This document shows positions 43,420 to 52,908 of a stretch of DNA of 64,000 nucleotides, in pieces. The notes beneath the pieces are model-generated. The model did no database searches. It was not told the origin of the DNA and saw only the letters and a program-made list of their open reading frames with translations. The stretch covers positions 243,209-307,208 of the forward strand of contig JAPLTX010000014.1 of NCBI GenBank assembly GCA_026397915.1. Direction: 5' to 3'. A program made the translations under genes and the position numbers. The DNA is from Verrucomicrobiota bacterium. Its GTDB lineage: Bacteria; Verrucomicrobiota; Verrucomicrobiia; CAIQCK01. Each line of letters opens with the position of its first letter. Position 1 is the first letter of the stretch.

Positions 43420-45798
43420 ATGAATCCATTGCGATGGCACGTGATTCTCGGTTGTGTGGCTTGGCTCGCGTTTGCGCCAGCCTCGCACGCGCAGCAAGGG
43501 CGGGCGTTTTCGGTGGGCTACTGTTATCCCGCCGGCTGCCAGCAAGGCGCCACCTCCGAACACATCATCGCCGGCCAGTTCCTCAACAACGTCACCAACG
43601 TCTTTGTCACCGGCACGGGCGTGCAGGCCGTCATCACCGATTATTTCAAGGCGACGACACAGGGCGAGGCCCGGCAACTGCAACTGGTGCTCGACGGGTT
43701 GTTTGAGAAGCGGCAGTTCCTCATGACGAAAGACCCCTCGCTGGGGAAACTCAGGGGCGGCAAGGGCGGTAAACCCGGCAAGTCATCGTTGCCCCCAAAA
43801 ACGCCTGAGGAGCTGGCCAGAAAATATGCCAACGCCACGTGGACGGCTGAAGACGACAAGAAAGTCGCTGAGATTCGCAAGAAACTCGCCACGGTCGTCC
43901 GCCGACCCGCCAACCCCTCGATCTCCGAACTCGTTACCGTCCAAGTCACGGCGGCTCCCGACGCGGAACCCGGTCTGCGCGAAATCCGGCTCGCCACGCA
44001 GAACGGGTTGTCGAACCCGCTCGTGTTCTGTGTCGGCCAACTGCCGGAGTTCTCCGAGAAAGCATCGAGAGTTATTGTGGAACAGAAGAGCGCGGTCGCC
44101 AAGACCGCCTTCGGCCCCAAGAGCACCAAGGCCCGCCCCGAAATCACCGTCACGCTGCCGGCAACCGTCAACGGCCAGATTCTGCCCGGCGAAGTGGACC
44201 GGTTTCGCTTCAACGCGAAAAAAGGCCAGAAGCTCGTCATGGCCGTCAGCGCGCGGCAACTCATCCCCTACATCTCCGACGCCGTGCCCGGCTGGTTCCA
44301 GGCCACGCTCTCGCTCTACGACAGCAAGGGCAAGGAGCTGGCCTACGATGACGACTTCCGCTTCAACCCCGATCCCGTGCTCTATTACGAAATCCCCGCT
44401 GACGGCGAATACGTCATCGAGGTCAAGGACTCCATCTACCGCGGCCGCGAGGACTTCGTCTATCGTATCACCATCGGCGAGATGCCGTTCATCACCAGCA
44501 TCTTTCCGCTCGGCGGGCCGGCGGGCGAGAAGACCACGGTGGAGTTGAAAGGCTGGAATCTCCCCGCCACCAGCCTCACGCTCGACGACACTAGGAAAGC
44601 GCCCGGCGTCTATCCGCTCTCCGTCCGCAAGGACAACCATGTCTCCAATTTCGTGCCGTTCGCGGTGGACACGCTGCCGGAATGCCACGCTGAGAAATCT
44701 CACGGCGGCAAGTCTCACGCCCAGCACGTCACGCTGCCCATCATCATCAACGGCCGTATCGAGAAGCCCGACGAAAGCCACGTGTTTCGCTTCGAGGGCA
44801 AGGCCGGCGATAACATCGTCGCCGAGGTCATGGCGCGCCATCTCAACTCGCCGCTCGACTCCGTCCTGAAACTCACCGACGCCACCGGCAACCAGATCGC
44901 CTTCAACGACGACAACACCGACAAGGGCGCCGGCCTCACCACCCATCACGCCGATTCCTACCTCACCGCGGCGCTGCCCAAAAACGGCACTTACCTGTTG
45001 CGGTTGAGTGACACCCAGCACAAGGGTGGCCCCGAATACGCCTACCGCCTGCGCCTCAGCGCGCCGCAACCCGACTTCGCGTTGCGCGTCGTCCCCTCCA
45101 GCATCAACGCCCGCGTCGGCACGACTGTTCCCCTCACCGTCTATGCGCTGCGCAAGGACGGATTCACCGGAGACATCGCCATCTCGCTCAAAGACGCCCC
45201 CAAGGGATTCAAACTCGGCGGCGCCAAGGTGCCGGCGAAGGAAGACAAAGTAAAACTCACTCTCACAGTCCCGCCCTCACCGATGGGGCGTCCCGTCAGC
45301 CTCCAGTTCGAAGGCCGCGCCACCGTCGCCGGCCGTGAAGTGGCCCATCCGGCCGTCCCCGCGCAAGACATGATGCAGGCATTTGAATACCGCCACCTCG
45401 TCCCCTCGCAGGAAATGGAAGTGGCCGTCACCGGCCGATCCTCCTCCAAAGCAGTCTCCGCGAGAATCCTCAGCGAGATGCCCGTGAAGATCCCCGCCGG
45501 CGGCACCGCGAAGATTCGCATCGCCGCTCCCTCCGGCGCCATTGCGAAAAAGGCGCACCTGGAACTGAGCGAAGCTCCCGACGGCATCATCATCAAGAGC
45601 GTTTCCCCATCGGACGAAGGCATGGACATCCTGATCGAGAGCGACGCCAGCAAAGTCACACCTGGCCAGAAAGGCAACCTCCTCGTCGGCGCCTTCGCCC
45701 CGAAGCCTCCGAAGTCCAGCAAGTCGAAGAAGACCTCCAGCAAGGGCGGCCCGACCGCGATGCTGCCGGCCATCCCGTTTGAGATCACCCAGAAGTGA
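43420..45798 (+). CDS. Secreted PPC-domain protein (first of a tandem pair)
   Basis: A 792-residue secreted protein. After the signal peptide (MNPLRWHVILGCVAWLAFA, ending ASHAQ) there is a region with the typical TSEHIIAGQFLNNVTNVFVTG stretch, then beta-sandwich PPC (pre-peptidase C-terminal) domains: one at about 250-360 (GQILPGEVDRFRFNAKKGQK, IPYISDAVPGWFQATLSLYD, DDDFRFNPDPVLYYEIPADG) and another at about 440-560 (FRFEGKAGDNIVAEVMARHL). The C-terminal 250 residues are Ig-like. The ATG at 43420 has GGAG upstream. A close paralogue follows immediately. No catalytic motif is seen; it is probably a binding or structural partner of the DUF1501/1549 proteins. Confidence 0.83.
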   Translation: MNPLRWHVILGCVAWLAFAPASHAQQGRAFSVGYCYPAGCQQGATSEHIIAGQFLNNVTNVFVTGTGVQAVITDYFKATTQGEARQLQLVLDGLFEKRQFLMTKDPSLGKLRGGKGGKPGKSSLPPKTPEELARKYANATWTAEDDKKVAEIRKKLATVVRRPANPSISELVTVQVTAAPDAEPGLREIRLATQNGLSNPLVFCVGQLPEFSEKASRVIVEQKSAVAKTAFGPKSTKARPEITVTLPATVNGQILPGEVDRFRFNAKKGQKLVMAVSARQLIPYISDAVPGWFQATLSLYDSKGKELAYDDDFRFNPDPVLYYEIPADGEYVIEVKDSIYRGREDFVYRITIGEMPFITSIFPLGGPAGEKTTVELKGWNLPATSLTLDDTRKAPGVYPLSVRKDNHVSNFVPFAVDTLPECHAEKSHGGKSHAQHVTLPIIINGRIEKPDESHVFRFEGKAGDNIVAEVMARHLNSPLDSVLKLTDATGNQIAFNDDNTDKGAGLTTHHADSYLTAALPKNGTYLLRLSDTQHKGGPEYAYRLRLSAPQPDFALRVVPSSINARVGTTVPLTVYALRKDGFTGDIAISLKDAPKGFKLGGAKVPAKEDKVKLTLTVPPSPMGRPVSLQFEGRATVAGREVAHPAVPAQDMMQAFEYRHLVPSQEMEVAVTGRSSSKAVSARILSEMPVKIPAGGTAKIRIAAPSGAIAKKAHLELSEAPDGIIIKSVSPSDEGMDILIESDASKVTPGQKGNLLVGAFAPKPPKSSKSKKTSSKGGPTAMLPAIPFEITQK
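44260..44325 (+). repeat. Near-identical tract shared with the downstream paralogue
   Basis: These 66 bases are identical to 46653-46718, including synonymous positions, and the following roughly 190 bases differ only at scattered sites, mostly third codon positions, while the N- and C-terminal thirds of the two genes are far less alike. Confidence 0.8.
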
Positions 45799-45806
45799 GG
45801 AGTCCC

Positions 45807-48218
45807 ATGAATGTGTTTCGATCGCGTCTGATGCCCGTTTTGGTGGCGTTGCTGGCGCTCGCGTCAGCCGGCCACGCGCAACAACGATCCCGGTCATTTT
45901 CGGTCGGCTACGTCTATCCTGCCGGCGCCCAGCAAGGCACCACCTCCGAGCATGTCATCGCCGGCCAGTTCCTGGCCGGGCTGACCAATGTCTATGTGAC
46001 AGGCGGCGGCGTGACGGCCACCATCAGCGACTTCATCCATCCGATCCAAGGCGGCGAACTCAACCGCCTGCGTATCCTGGCCGACGAGTTGCTGGCGAAA
46101 AAAGCCGTCGTGCGCAAGGACTTCAAGGCGCTGGAGGCCTTCAGGAGCTTCAAGAACGCGAAGAGCATCAAGAAGGACAGCGCGGAGGAGGACAAGGAGA
46201 TCGAGGAGCTGAAGAAGAAATACGCCAACGCCACCTGGACGGCCGAGGACGAGAAGTTGCTGGCCGAAACCCGGAAGAGGATGGCCGGTGGCGTTCGCCG
46301 GCCCGCCAACCCCGCCATCTGCGAACTGGTCGTCTGCAACCTCACCGTCGCGCCCGACGCCGTGCCGGGCGAGCGTGAAATCCGGCTCGTGACCGCCGCC
46401 GGCATCTCCAACCCGCTGGTGTTCCACGTTGGCCAGTTGCCGGAGTTCTCTGAGCCGGCTTCGAAGAACATCGCCCAACAAGTCAGCGCCGTCGCCAGAA
46501 TTTCCTACGCCCGAAACACGAAGCCCAAGCCCGTGACAACCGTCACGTTGCCCGCGGTCGTCAACGGCCAGATCCTGCCCGGTGAAGTGGACCGCTTCCG
46601 TTTCGCCGCCACCAAAGGCCAGAAGCTCGTCATCGCCGTTCAGGCCCGGCAGCTCATCCCCTACATCTCCGACGCCGTGCCCGGCTGGTTCCAGGCCACG
46701 CTCTCGCTCTACGACAGCGAAGGCAAGGAGCTGGCCTACGATGACGACTTCCGCTTCAACCCCGACCCGGTGCTCTACTACGAAATCCCCGCTGACGGCG
46801 ACTACGTCATCGAGGTCAAGGACTCCATCTACCGTGGCCGCGAGGATTTCGTTTATCGCATCACCATCGGCGAGACGCCGTTCATCACCAGCATCTTCCC
46901 GCTCGGCGGTCCCGCTGGCGAGAAGACCCCCGTCGAGTTGAAAGGCTGGAACCTGCCCGCCGCCACCCTCACGATGGATGACGCAAACAAGACGCCGGGC
47001 ATCTATCCCCTTTCCATCCGCAAAGGCAGCCGGGTTTCCAACTTCGTGCCGTTCGCCGTGGACGACCTGCCCGAATGCCTCGCCGAAAAATCCCGCGGCG
47101 GCAAGCCGCAGGCCCAGCATGTCACGTTGCCCACCATCATCAACGGCCGCATTGGGAAGCCCGATGAAACCCACGTCTTCCGTTTCGACGGCAAAGCCAG
47201 CCAGGAAATCGTCGCCGAAGTCATGGCGCGACGCCTGAACTCCCCGCTCGATTCCGTGCTCAAGCTCACCGATGCCGTCGGCAAGGAAGTAGCCTTCAAC
47301 GACGACAACACCGATCGCGGCGCGGGCCTCACCACCCATCACGCTGATTCCTACCTCACCGCCACGCTGCCCAAGGACGGCAGCTATCTTCTCTACCTCA
47401 GAGACACGCAGCACAAAGGCGGTTTCGAGTATGGCTACCGCCTCCGCATCAGCGCGCCGCTGCCGGATTTCGCCCTGCGCGTCGTGCCCTCCAGCCTCAA
47501 CGCCCGCACCGGCAACCCCGTCTCCGCCACCGTCTTTGCGCTGCGCAAGGACGGCTTCTCAGAGCCGATCTCGATCCAACTGAAAGACGCGCCGGCAGGA
47601 TTCAAACTCGGCAACACAGTGGTGCCGACGAACACCAACCAAGTGAAGATCGCCCTCACCGCCCCGCTCGCCCCGCAGGACGAACCCGTCACCCTCAAGC
47701 TCGAAGGCCGCGCCACGGTCAACGGCCGCGAGATCGTTCATCCCGCCGTCCCCACGCAGGACATGATGCAGGCCTTTGAATACCGCCACTTGGTGCCCTC
47801 GCAGGAACTGAAGGTGTCCGTCACGGGCATTTTCCTGCCCAAGGGCGCCGGCGCTTCCGTGAAAATCCTCAGCGACCTGCCCATCAGAATTCCCGCCGGC
47901 GGCACCGTGAAAGTCCGGCTCGCGGCGCCTGCCAAAGCGGCGAGCAAGGTCCGCTTGGAACTGGCCGAAGCGCCCGAAGGCATCGTCATCAAGAGCGTCT
48001 CCCCGTCGAGCGACGGCCTCGAAGTCGAACTCGCTGGCGACGCCGCCAAACTCAAGCCCGGCCAGAAAGGCAGCCTGGTCGTGGCCGCCTATTCGGCGCC
48101 GCCGCCCCCGCCGCCGCCTTCCAAGAAGAACAAAATGAAGCCGAAGCCGCAACCCGTCTATAAAGGCAAGCCGCTCGGCATCCTCCCGCTCATTTCCTTC
48201 GAAGTCGTCGCGCGGTAA
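45807..48218 (+). CDS. Secreted PPC-domain protein (second of a tandem pair)
   Basis: An 803-residue paralogue of the preceding gene with the same layout: signal peptide (MNVFRSRLMPVLVALLALAS), TSEHVIAGQFLAGLTNVYVTG, two PPC domains and a C-terminal Ig-like part ending in a Pro/Lys-rich linker (PPPPPPSKKNKMKPKP). The central PPC region is almost identical to the first copy (SDAVPGWFQATLSLYDSEGK), whereas the inserted helical segment near residues 100-150 (SFKNAKSIKKDSAEED) is different. The ATG at 45807 with GAGGAG 6-10 bases upstream is chosen. It is probably in one operon with the DUF1549, DUF1501 and first PPC genes. Confidence 0.83.
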   Translation: MNVFRSRLMPVLVALLALASAGHAQQRSRSFSVGYVYPAGAQQGTTSEHVIAGQFLAGLTNVYVTGGGVTATISDFIHPIQGGELNRLRILADELLAKKAVVRKDFKALEAFRSFKNAKSIKKDSAEEDKEIEELKKKYANATWTAEDEKLLAETRKRMAGGVRRPANPAICELVVCNLTVAPDAVPGEREIRLVTAAGISNPLVFHVGQLPEFSEPASKNIAQQVSAVARISYARNTKPKPVTTVTLPAVVNGQILPGEVDRFRFAATKGQKLVIAVQARQLIPYISDAVPGWFQATLSLYDSEGKELAYDDDFRFNPDPVLYYEIPADGDYVIEVKDSIYRGREDFVYRITIGETPFITSIFPLGGPAGEKTPVELKGWNLPAATLTMDDANKTPGIYPLSIRKGSRVSNFVPFAVDDLPECLAEKSRGGKPQAQHVTLPTIINGRIGKPDETHVFRFDGKASQEIVAEVMARRLNSPLDSVLKLTDAVGKEVAFNDDNTDRGAGLTTHHADSYLTATLPKDGSYLLYLRDTQHKGGFEYGYRLRISAPLPDFALRVVPSSLNARTGNPVSATVFALRKDGFSEPISIQLKDAPAGFKLGNTVVPTNTNQVKIALTAPLAPQDEPVTLKLEGRATVNGREIVHPAVPTQDMMQAFEYRHLVPSQELKVSVTGIFLPKGAGASVKILSDLPIRIPAGGTVKVRLAAPAKAASKVRLELAEAPEGIVIKSVSPSSDGLEVELAGDAAKLKPGQKGSLVVAAYSAPPPPPPPSKKNKMKPKPQPVYKGKPLGILPLISFEVVAR

Positions 48219-48227
48219 TCGCCGCTG

Positions 48228-50783
48228 CTATGCCCAATGGACGAGCCGCATATCGAGCGGTTCGCTCAGGTCAGGATGCTGCGGCAAAACGCGAATGGCG
48301 TAGCCGAACCGGCCGCTGGTCTGGCAGGTGATCTTGCCGGTAAATCGGAAGACGTTGCCCGGCTCGGATGAGGCGAGGGTCATCGGCACGGTCTGGACGC
48401 GCTTGAGATTGCCTTCGGCCTCGAGCGGGCCGAAAACGATCTGCGCGCTGATATCATCAGGCTTGAGGCCGTCGAGGGAAACCGTGACGCTGATGGAGAG
48501 TTCCCGCCCGGCGATGAACTCGGTGGCACCGTTGTCCTGTGCGGGCGAAAGGCGGATGCGGCTCCAGTGGGCTGCGACGTGTTGTTTCCAGGTGGTGAGT
48601 TGGCGCGCGGCCTTGACCTTGTGGGCCGTGAGGCGCGCGAACCGCTCGGCGCACGGCAGGTAGAACTGCTCGGCGTAGTCGCGGACCATGCGAGTGCTGT
48701 TGAAGAACGGGCCGATGGTGCGGATGGAGGTTTTCATCCGTTGAATCCAGTGGCGCGGCAATCCGTCGGGACCGCGGTCGTAGAAAAGCGGCACTACTTC
48801 CTTCTCCAGCAGGTCGAAGAGGTCACCGCATTCGACTTTATCCTGGTAGTCGGGGTCGTCGTATTCCTCGCCGCCGCCGATGGTCCAGCCGTTGTCAAGG
48901 CTGGCGGCCTCGGCCCACCAGCCGTCAAGGGTGCTGAGGTTGATGGCGCCGTTGATGGTGGCCTTCATGCCGCTGGTGCCGCTGGCTTCGAGCGGCCGGC
49001 GCGGGTTGTTGAGCCAGACGTCGCTGCCCTGCACCATGTAGTGGGCGATGTTCACGTCGTAGTTTTCGATGAAGATGATGTGCCGGCGCAGCTCCGGGTC
49101 GCGGATGAAGTGGACCAGTTGGCGGATCGTTTCCTTGCCCGTGTTGTCCTCGGGATGCGCCTTGCCGCAGAAGATGAACTGCACGGGCCGCTGGGCATTG
49201 GTCACCAGCCGCTTCAGCCGCGCCGGGTCCTTCAGCAGCAACGTCGCCCGCTTGTAGCCGGCGAAACGCCGCGCGAAGCCGATCGTCAGCACGCGCGGGT
49301 CGAGCAACTCCTCGGCCTCGGCGATTTCCGCCGCCGTGCCGCCGCGCCGCTCCAGTTCCCAATGCAGGTGGCGCCGGGCGTGGGCGATAAGCCGCTCGCG
49401 CTGCCGTTCGTGCGTGCGCCACAACTCGGCGTCGGGAATCTCGCTGATGGCCTGCCAGACGGTTTCATCCGTCGGCTCTTCCTTCATGCGGTTGCCGAGG
49501 TAGGTCTCGAAGAGGAACGACATCTCGCTGGAGAGCCACGAATGCGTGTGGACGCCGTTGGTGATGTGCGCGATGGGCACCTCGGCCTCGGTCAGATCGG
49601 GCCAGAGCGACCGCCACATGCGGCGCGAGACGGAGCCGTGGAGTTTGCTGACGCCATTGCGCTTGGCGGAGGTGCGCAGGGCGAGGATGGCCATGTTGAA
49701 ACCTTCGCCGTGTTCGTTCGGGTTGGCGCGGCCGAGCGCCAGAAACTGGTCGCGGTTCATGCCCAACTCCTGCCGAAAGCCGCCGAAGTAATACTCGACC
49801 ATGTCCGGATGAAACACATCAATGCCCGCCGGCACCGGCGTGTGCGTGGTGAACACCGTGCCCGCCTCCACAGCCTCGCGTGCCTCGGCGAAGTTCAGGC
49901 CCTGCTCCTTCATCATCGTCCGGATGCGCTCCAGCGCCAGGAACGCCGCGTGGCCCTCGTTCATGTGGCAGACCCGCGGCTGAAAGCCGAGCGCACGCAA
50001 CGCGTGGAAGCCGCCGACGCCGAGCAGAATCTCCTGCCGGATGCGCATGTCTTTGTCGCCGCCGTAAAGCGTCGCGGTGATGTCGCGATCGGCGGGCGGA
50101 TTTTCCTGAAGGTTCGTGTCGAGCAGGTAGAGCGACACGCGGCCGACCTGCGCCAGCCAGACCTGCGCCGCGACTCGCCGGCCCGGCAGGTCCACGGTGA
50201 CTTTCAGCCGCTCCCCGTTCGCGCCGAGCGCCGGCGTGATCGGCATGTTGTAGAAATCGTTGTCGGGATACGCTTCGAGCTGCCAGCCGTCGGCGTTGAG
50301 CTGCTGCTCGAAGTAGCCGTTCCGATACAGCAACCCGACGCCTACCAGCGGCAGGCCGAGATCACTTGCGCTCTTCAAGTGGTCGCCTGCAAGCACACCC
50401 AAGCCGCCGGAGTAAATCGGCAGACACTCGTGAATGCCGAACTCCAACGAGAAGTAAGCCATGTCTGCCTTAGCCGCGCCGTCATGCTTCTTCTGAAACC
50501 ACGTCGGCTCGGTCATATAGCGGTCCAGTCGCGCCAGCACGCGCCGCAAGTGCGCCACAAACCCGCTGTCCGCCTTCAACGTCTGAAGCCGGCTTTGGTT
50601 CACCTGGCCGAGCAACCGCACCGGGTTGTGGTAACAGCACCGCCACATCTCCCGGTCGAGCCGCCGGAACAACTCGATGGCCTCGGCGTCCCACGACCAC
50701 CAGAGGTTGAGAGCGAGCGTGCGCAGTCCGCTTAATTCTTCGGGGAGGTCGGCAACGACGTTGAAGACGCGAATATTCTTCAT
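48228..50783 (-). CDS. glgP: Alpha-glucan (glycogen) phosphorylase
   Basis: An 851-residue GT35 phosphorylase that releases glucose-1-phosphate from alpha-1,4-glucans. The N-terminus is the short DUF3417-type domain found in the alpha-glucan phosphorylases of non-enteric bacteria (RTLALNLWWSWDAEAIELFR). Substrate- and PLP-site segments are GGLGVLAGDHLKSASDLGLP, MNEGHAAFLALERIR, GFARRFAGYKRATLLL, FIENYDVNIAHYMVQGSDVW and RRPLEASGTSGMKATINGA. The ATG at 50783 is chosen because it starts the family's conserved N-terminus. It converges with the PPC gene with only nine bases between stops and is divergent from the aminotransferase gene. Confidence 0.94.
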   Translation of the reverse strand: MKNIRVFNVVADLPEELSGLRTLALNLWWSWDAEAIELFRRLDREMWRCCYHNPVRLLGQVNQSRLQTLKADSGFVAHLRRVLARLDRYMTEPTWFQKKHDGAAKADMAYFSLEFGIHECLPIYSGGLGVLAGDHLKSASDLGLPLVGVGLLYRNGYFEQQLNADGWQLEAYPDNDFYNMPITPALGANGERLKVTVDLPGRRVAAQVWLAQVGRVSLYLLDTNLQENPPADRDITATLYGGDKDMRIRQEILLGVGGFHALRALGFQPRVCHMNEGHAAFLALERIRTMMKEQGLNFAEAREAVEAGTVFTTHTPVPAGIDVFHPDMVEYYFGGFRQELGMNRDQFLALGRANPNEHGEGFNMAILALRTSAKRNGVSKLHGSVSRRMWRSLWPDLTEAEVPIAHITNGVHTHSWLSSEMSFLFETYLGNRMKEEPTDETVWQAISEIPDAELWRTHERQRERLIAHARRHLHWELERRGGTAAEIAEAEELLDPRVLTIGFARRFAGYKRATLLLKDPARLKRLVTNAQRPVQFIFCGKAHPEDNTGKETIRQLVHFIRDPELRRHIIFIENYDVNIAHYMVQGSDVWLNNPRRPLEASGTSGMKATINGAINLSTLDGWWAEAASLDNGWTIGGGEEYDDPDYQDKVECGDLFDLLEKEVVPLFYDRGPDGLPRHWIQRMKTSIRTIGPFFNSTRMVRDYAEQFYLPCAERFARLTAHKVKAARQLTTWKQHVAAHWSRIRLSPAQDNGATEFIAGRELSISVTVSLDGLKPDDISAQIVFGPLEAEGNLKRVQTVPMTLASSEPGNVFRFTGKITCQTSGRFGYAIRVLPQHPDLSEPLDMRLVHWA

Positions 50784-50909
50784 GGCTTGGATGGAGTTGA
50801 CGCGACGCGGCCAGCCCGCGAAGCACGTTTCTTGTAACGGACACCCCTCGCTTTTCCAAGCTTTTCCCGCCGAGCAGCGTCCACGCCGTCGTAAATCGGC
50901 ATTCGAGGA

Positions 50910-50937
50910 TTGACTTCGGTTGGCATCGGAGTATATC
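50910..50937 (+). promoter_or_regulatory. Candidate sigma70 promoter for the DegT-type aminotransferase
   Basis: TTGACT (50910-50915) and TATATC (50932-50937) are 16 bases apart in the 209-base gap 50784-50992. The predicted leader is about 49 bases and contains short CCAAC repeats (GCCAAC three times) but no strong Shine-Dalgarno. Confidence 0.5.
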
Positions 50938-50992
50938 GGCAGTCCATCAACGCCACCATTTGCCAACAGCCAACGCCAACCGAAAGCACGCC

Positions 50993-52330
50993 ATGAACAC
51001 CAACATAAACCGACGCAGTTTTCTGAAGACCACCGCCACCGCCAGCGCCGCCTTGGCGATGCCCGTCATCTCCCGCGCCGCCGATGCCGGCAAACCGGCC
51101 CTGCTCGGCGGCACGCCCGCTCACAAAGGCGGCTGGACCTCGTGGCCGCAGTGGCGCGAGGAGTGGGAGCCGAAGATGCTCGAGGTTTATCGCAGCCGGA
51201 AATGGTTCCGCCTCTCCGGACCCCACGTGCCGGAGTTCGAGAAAGCCTGGGCCGAGATGCTCGGCGCGAAGAAAGCCCTCGGCGTTGCCAGCGGCACCAC
51301 CTCGCTCATCGTCGGCCTGCACGTCATGGACGTGGACGCCGGCGACGAGGTCATCGTCTCGCCCTACACATTCATCGCCACCTACAATGCCATCCTCGCC
51401 AACGCCGCGTTGCCGGTCTTTGCCGACACCGACCCAGCGACGCTGACGATGGATCCGAAAAGTATCGAGAGCCGCATCACCGAGCGCACCCGCGCCATCA
51501 TGCCGGTCCACATCTACGGCATGCCGTGCGACATGGACCCGATCAATGCCATCGCCAAGAAACACAAGCTCGCCGTCGTCGAGGACGCCTGTCAGGCGTG
51601 GCTGGGCGAATACAAGGGCCGCAAGTGCGGCACGCTTGGCGACGTGGGCGGCTTCAGCTTCCAGGAGTCCAAGCACATCCCCGCCGGCGAAGGCGGCGCC
51701 ATCACCAGCATGAGCGAGGACATCATTGACCGCTGCAACGCCTACCACAACTGCGGCCGCTCGTGCGGGAACTTCAAGGGCACCGGCAGCTTCAGCCGCG
51801 GGATGAACTACCGCATGACGCAGTTCCAAGCCATGCTCCTGCTCCAACAGTTCAACAAGCTGAAAGAGCAGACGGCCATCCGTCGCGCCAACGCCGACCA
51901 TCTCAGCGCCAACCTCGGCAAAATCCCCGGCATCACGCCCATCCGCCTGCCGGAGAACAGCCGGCCCGCGTGGCATCTCTACCCGTTCATCTACAACGCG
52001 GAGCAGTTCAACGGCCTCGCGCGCGACAAATTCATGGCGGCGCTCCGGGCCGAAGGCGTGCCCTGCTCCAGCCCCTACCGCGAGCAGTATTACGACGGCC
52101 TCCTCGACGAGGCGATCAACTCCCGCGGCTACAAGCGCCTCTGGAGTGCCGACCGCCTGAAAGCCTACCGCGAGAGCTTCAAGGACCTGAAAGGCAACAA
52201 GCAGGCCTGCGAGACGATGGTCGCGATCAGCCAGAACATGCTCCTGGCCGACCGCAGCGACATGGATCAAATCCTCGAAGCGATCCGGAAGATTCAGGCC
52301 CACAGCGCCGCGCTGGCGAAGAAGGCGTAA
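50993..52330 (+). CDS. DegT/DnrJ/EryC1-family PLP aminotransferase with Tat signal
   Basis: A 445-residue pyridoxal-phosphate enzyme of the sugar aminotransferase family. The N-terminus is a clear twin-arginine signal (NRRSFLKTTATASAA, R7-R8). Fold type I hallmarks follow: SGTTSLIVGLH (phosphate-binding), VVEDACQAW (D198) and the Schiff-base lysine K227 in SFQESKHIPAGEGG, so the active site looks intact. The family usually aminates nucleotide-sugar ketones in the cytoplasm, so export is unexpected, although it is seen in related bacteria. The ATG at 50993 begins the Tat signal; an in-frame GTG-like start upstream would add non-conserved residues. Confidence 0.88.
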   Translation: MNTNINRRSFLKTTATASAALAMPVISRAADAGKPALLGGTPAHKGGWTSWPQWREEWEPKMLEVYRSRKWFRLSGPHVPEFEKAWAEMLGAKKALGVASGTTSLIVGLHVMDVDAGDEVIVSPYTFIATYNAILANAALPVFADTDPATLTMDPKSIESRITERTRAIMPVHIYGMPCDMDPINAIAKKHKLAVVEDACQAWLGEYKGRKCGTLGDVGGFSFQESKHIPAGEGGAITSMSEDIIDRCNAYHNCGRSCGNFKGTGSFSRGMNYRMTQFQAMLLLQQFNKLKEQTAIRRANADHLSANLGKIPGITPIRLPENSRPAWHLYPFIYNAEQFNGLARDKFMAALRAEGVPCSSPYREQYYDGLLDEAINSRGYKRLWSADRLKAYRESFKDLKGNKQACETMVAISQNMLLADRSDMDQILEAIRKIQAHSAALAKKA

Positions 52331-52382
52331 CAAACAGGACTAGCCAGAACCGTGAATCAGCCTGAGGACCAGGAGGTCTGTC

Positions 52383-52865
52383 GTGTCCTTTGATCTGACC
52401 GTTCATTTCCCAACGGAGCGCATGCCCAGTCCGCAGCAATGGCAGGCTGCCATCGCCGACCGGGCCTTTCCACTCAAGATCGATACGGATCTCGATATCG
52501 TCACGTCGAATGGTTCCCTCCCATGTGAGTATCAGGGCAAGTCTGGTGGTTTCGAGTGTTACTACTCCGTCCTTGGCGCGGACGAGTTGCGCGACATCGG
52601 AATACCTGAATCGGCTCCTTGTGAAATCATGTTCTCCACGCATTCACCGAGGGAGGAATTCCTTAGTGCCGTCATCGCAGCGGCGGTTTTGGCGGAGATG
52701 ACAGGCGGCGTGCTGATGGATCCGCAGGAAGGCAGGACGTATGAAGGCGCAGGAGCCATCGCGTGGGCCAGAGAACTTGAAAGGACGTATGAAAACCCCG
52801 CGGCGGCTCCGCGCGCCGGAAGCCCTGCCTCCCAATCCACAAAACCTTGGTGGAAGTTCTGGTAA
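52383..52865 (+). CDS. Small cytoplasmic protein of unknown function
   Basis: A 160-residue protein starting with GTG at 52383, which is supported by an AGGAGG Shine-Dalgarno at 52371-52376. It has no signal peptide or membrane segment. It is mixed alpha/beta, begins MSFDLTVHFPTERMPSPQQW and ends in a Pro/Ala/Ser linker and WWKFW. No family is recognised with confidence. It lies 52 bases after the aminotransferase and 43 bases before the TPR protein. Confidence 0.6.
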   Translation: MSFDLTVHFPTERMPSPQQWQAAIADRAFPLKIDTDLDIVTSNGSLPCEYQGKSGGFECYYSVLGADELRDIGIPESAPCEIMFSTHSPREEFLSAVIAAAVLAEMTGGVLMDPQEGRTYEGAGAIAWARELERTYENPAAAPRAGSPASQSTKPWWKFW

Positions 52866-52908
52866 CCAAGCTCCCTCATGGGCATCGGGTTTATCGAAAT
52901 CGAAACTT

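Noticed and set aside
48567..50735. Long antisense open frame opposite the glycogen phosphorylase gene
   Set aside because: It is Arg/Ala/Val-rich without motifs and mirrors the codon structure of the real gene; such frames are expected in GC-rich DNA.
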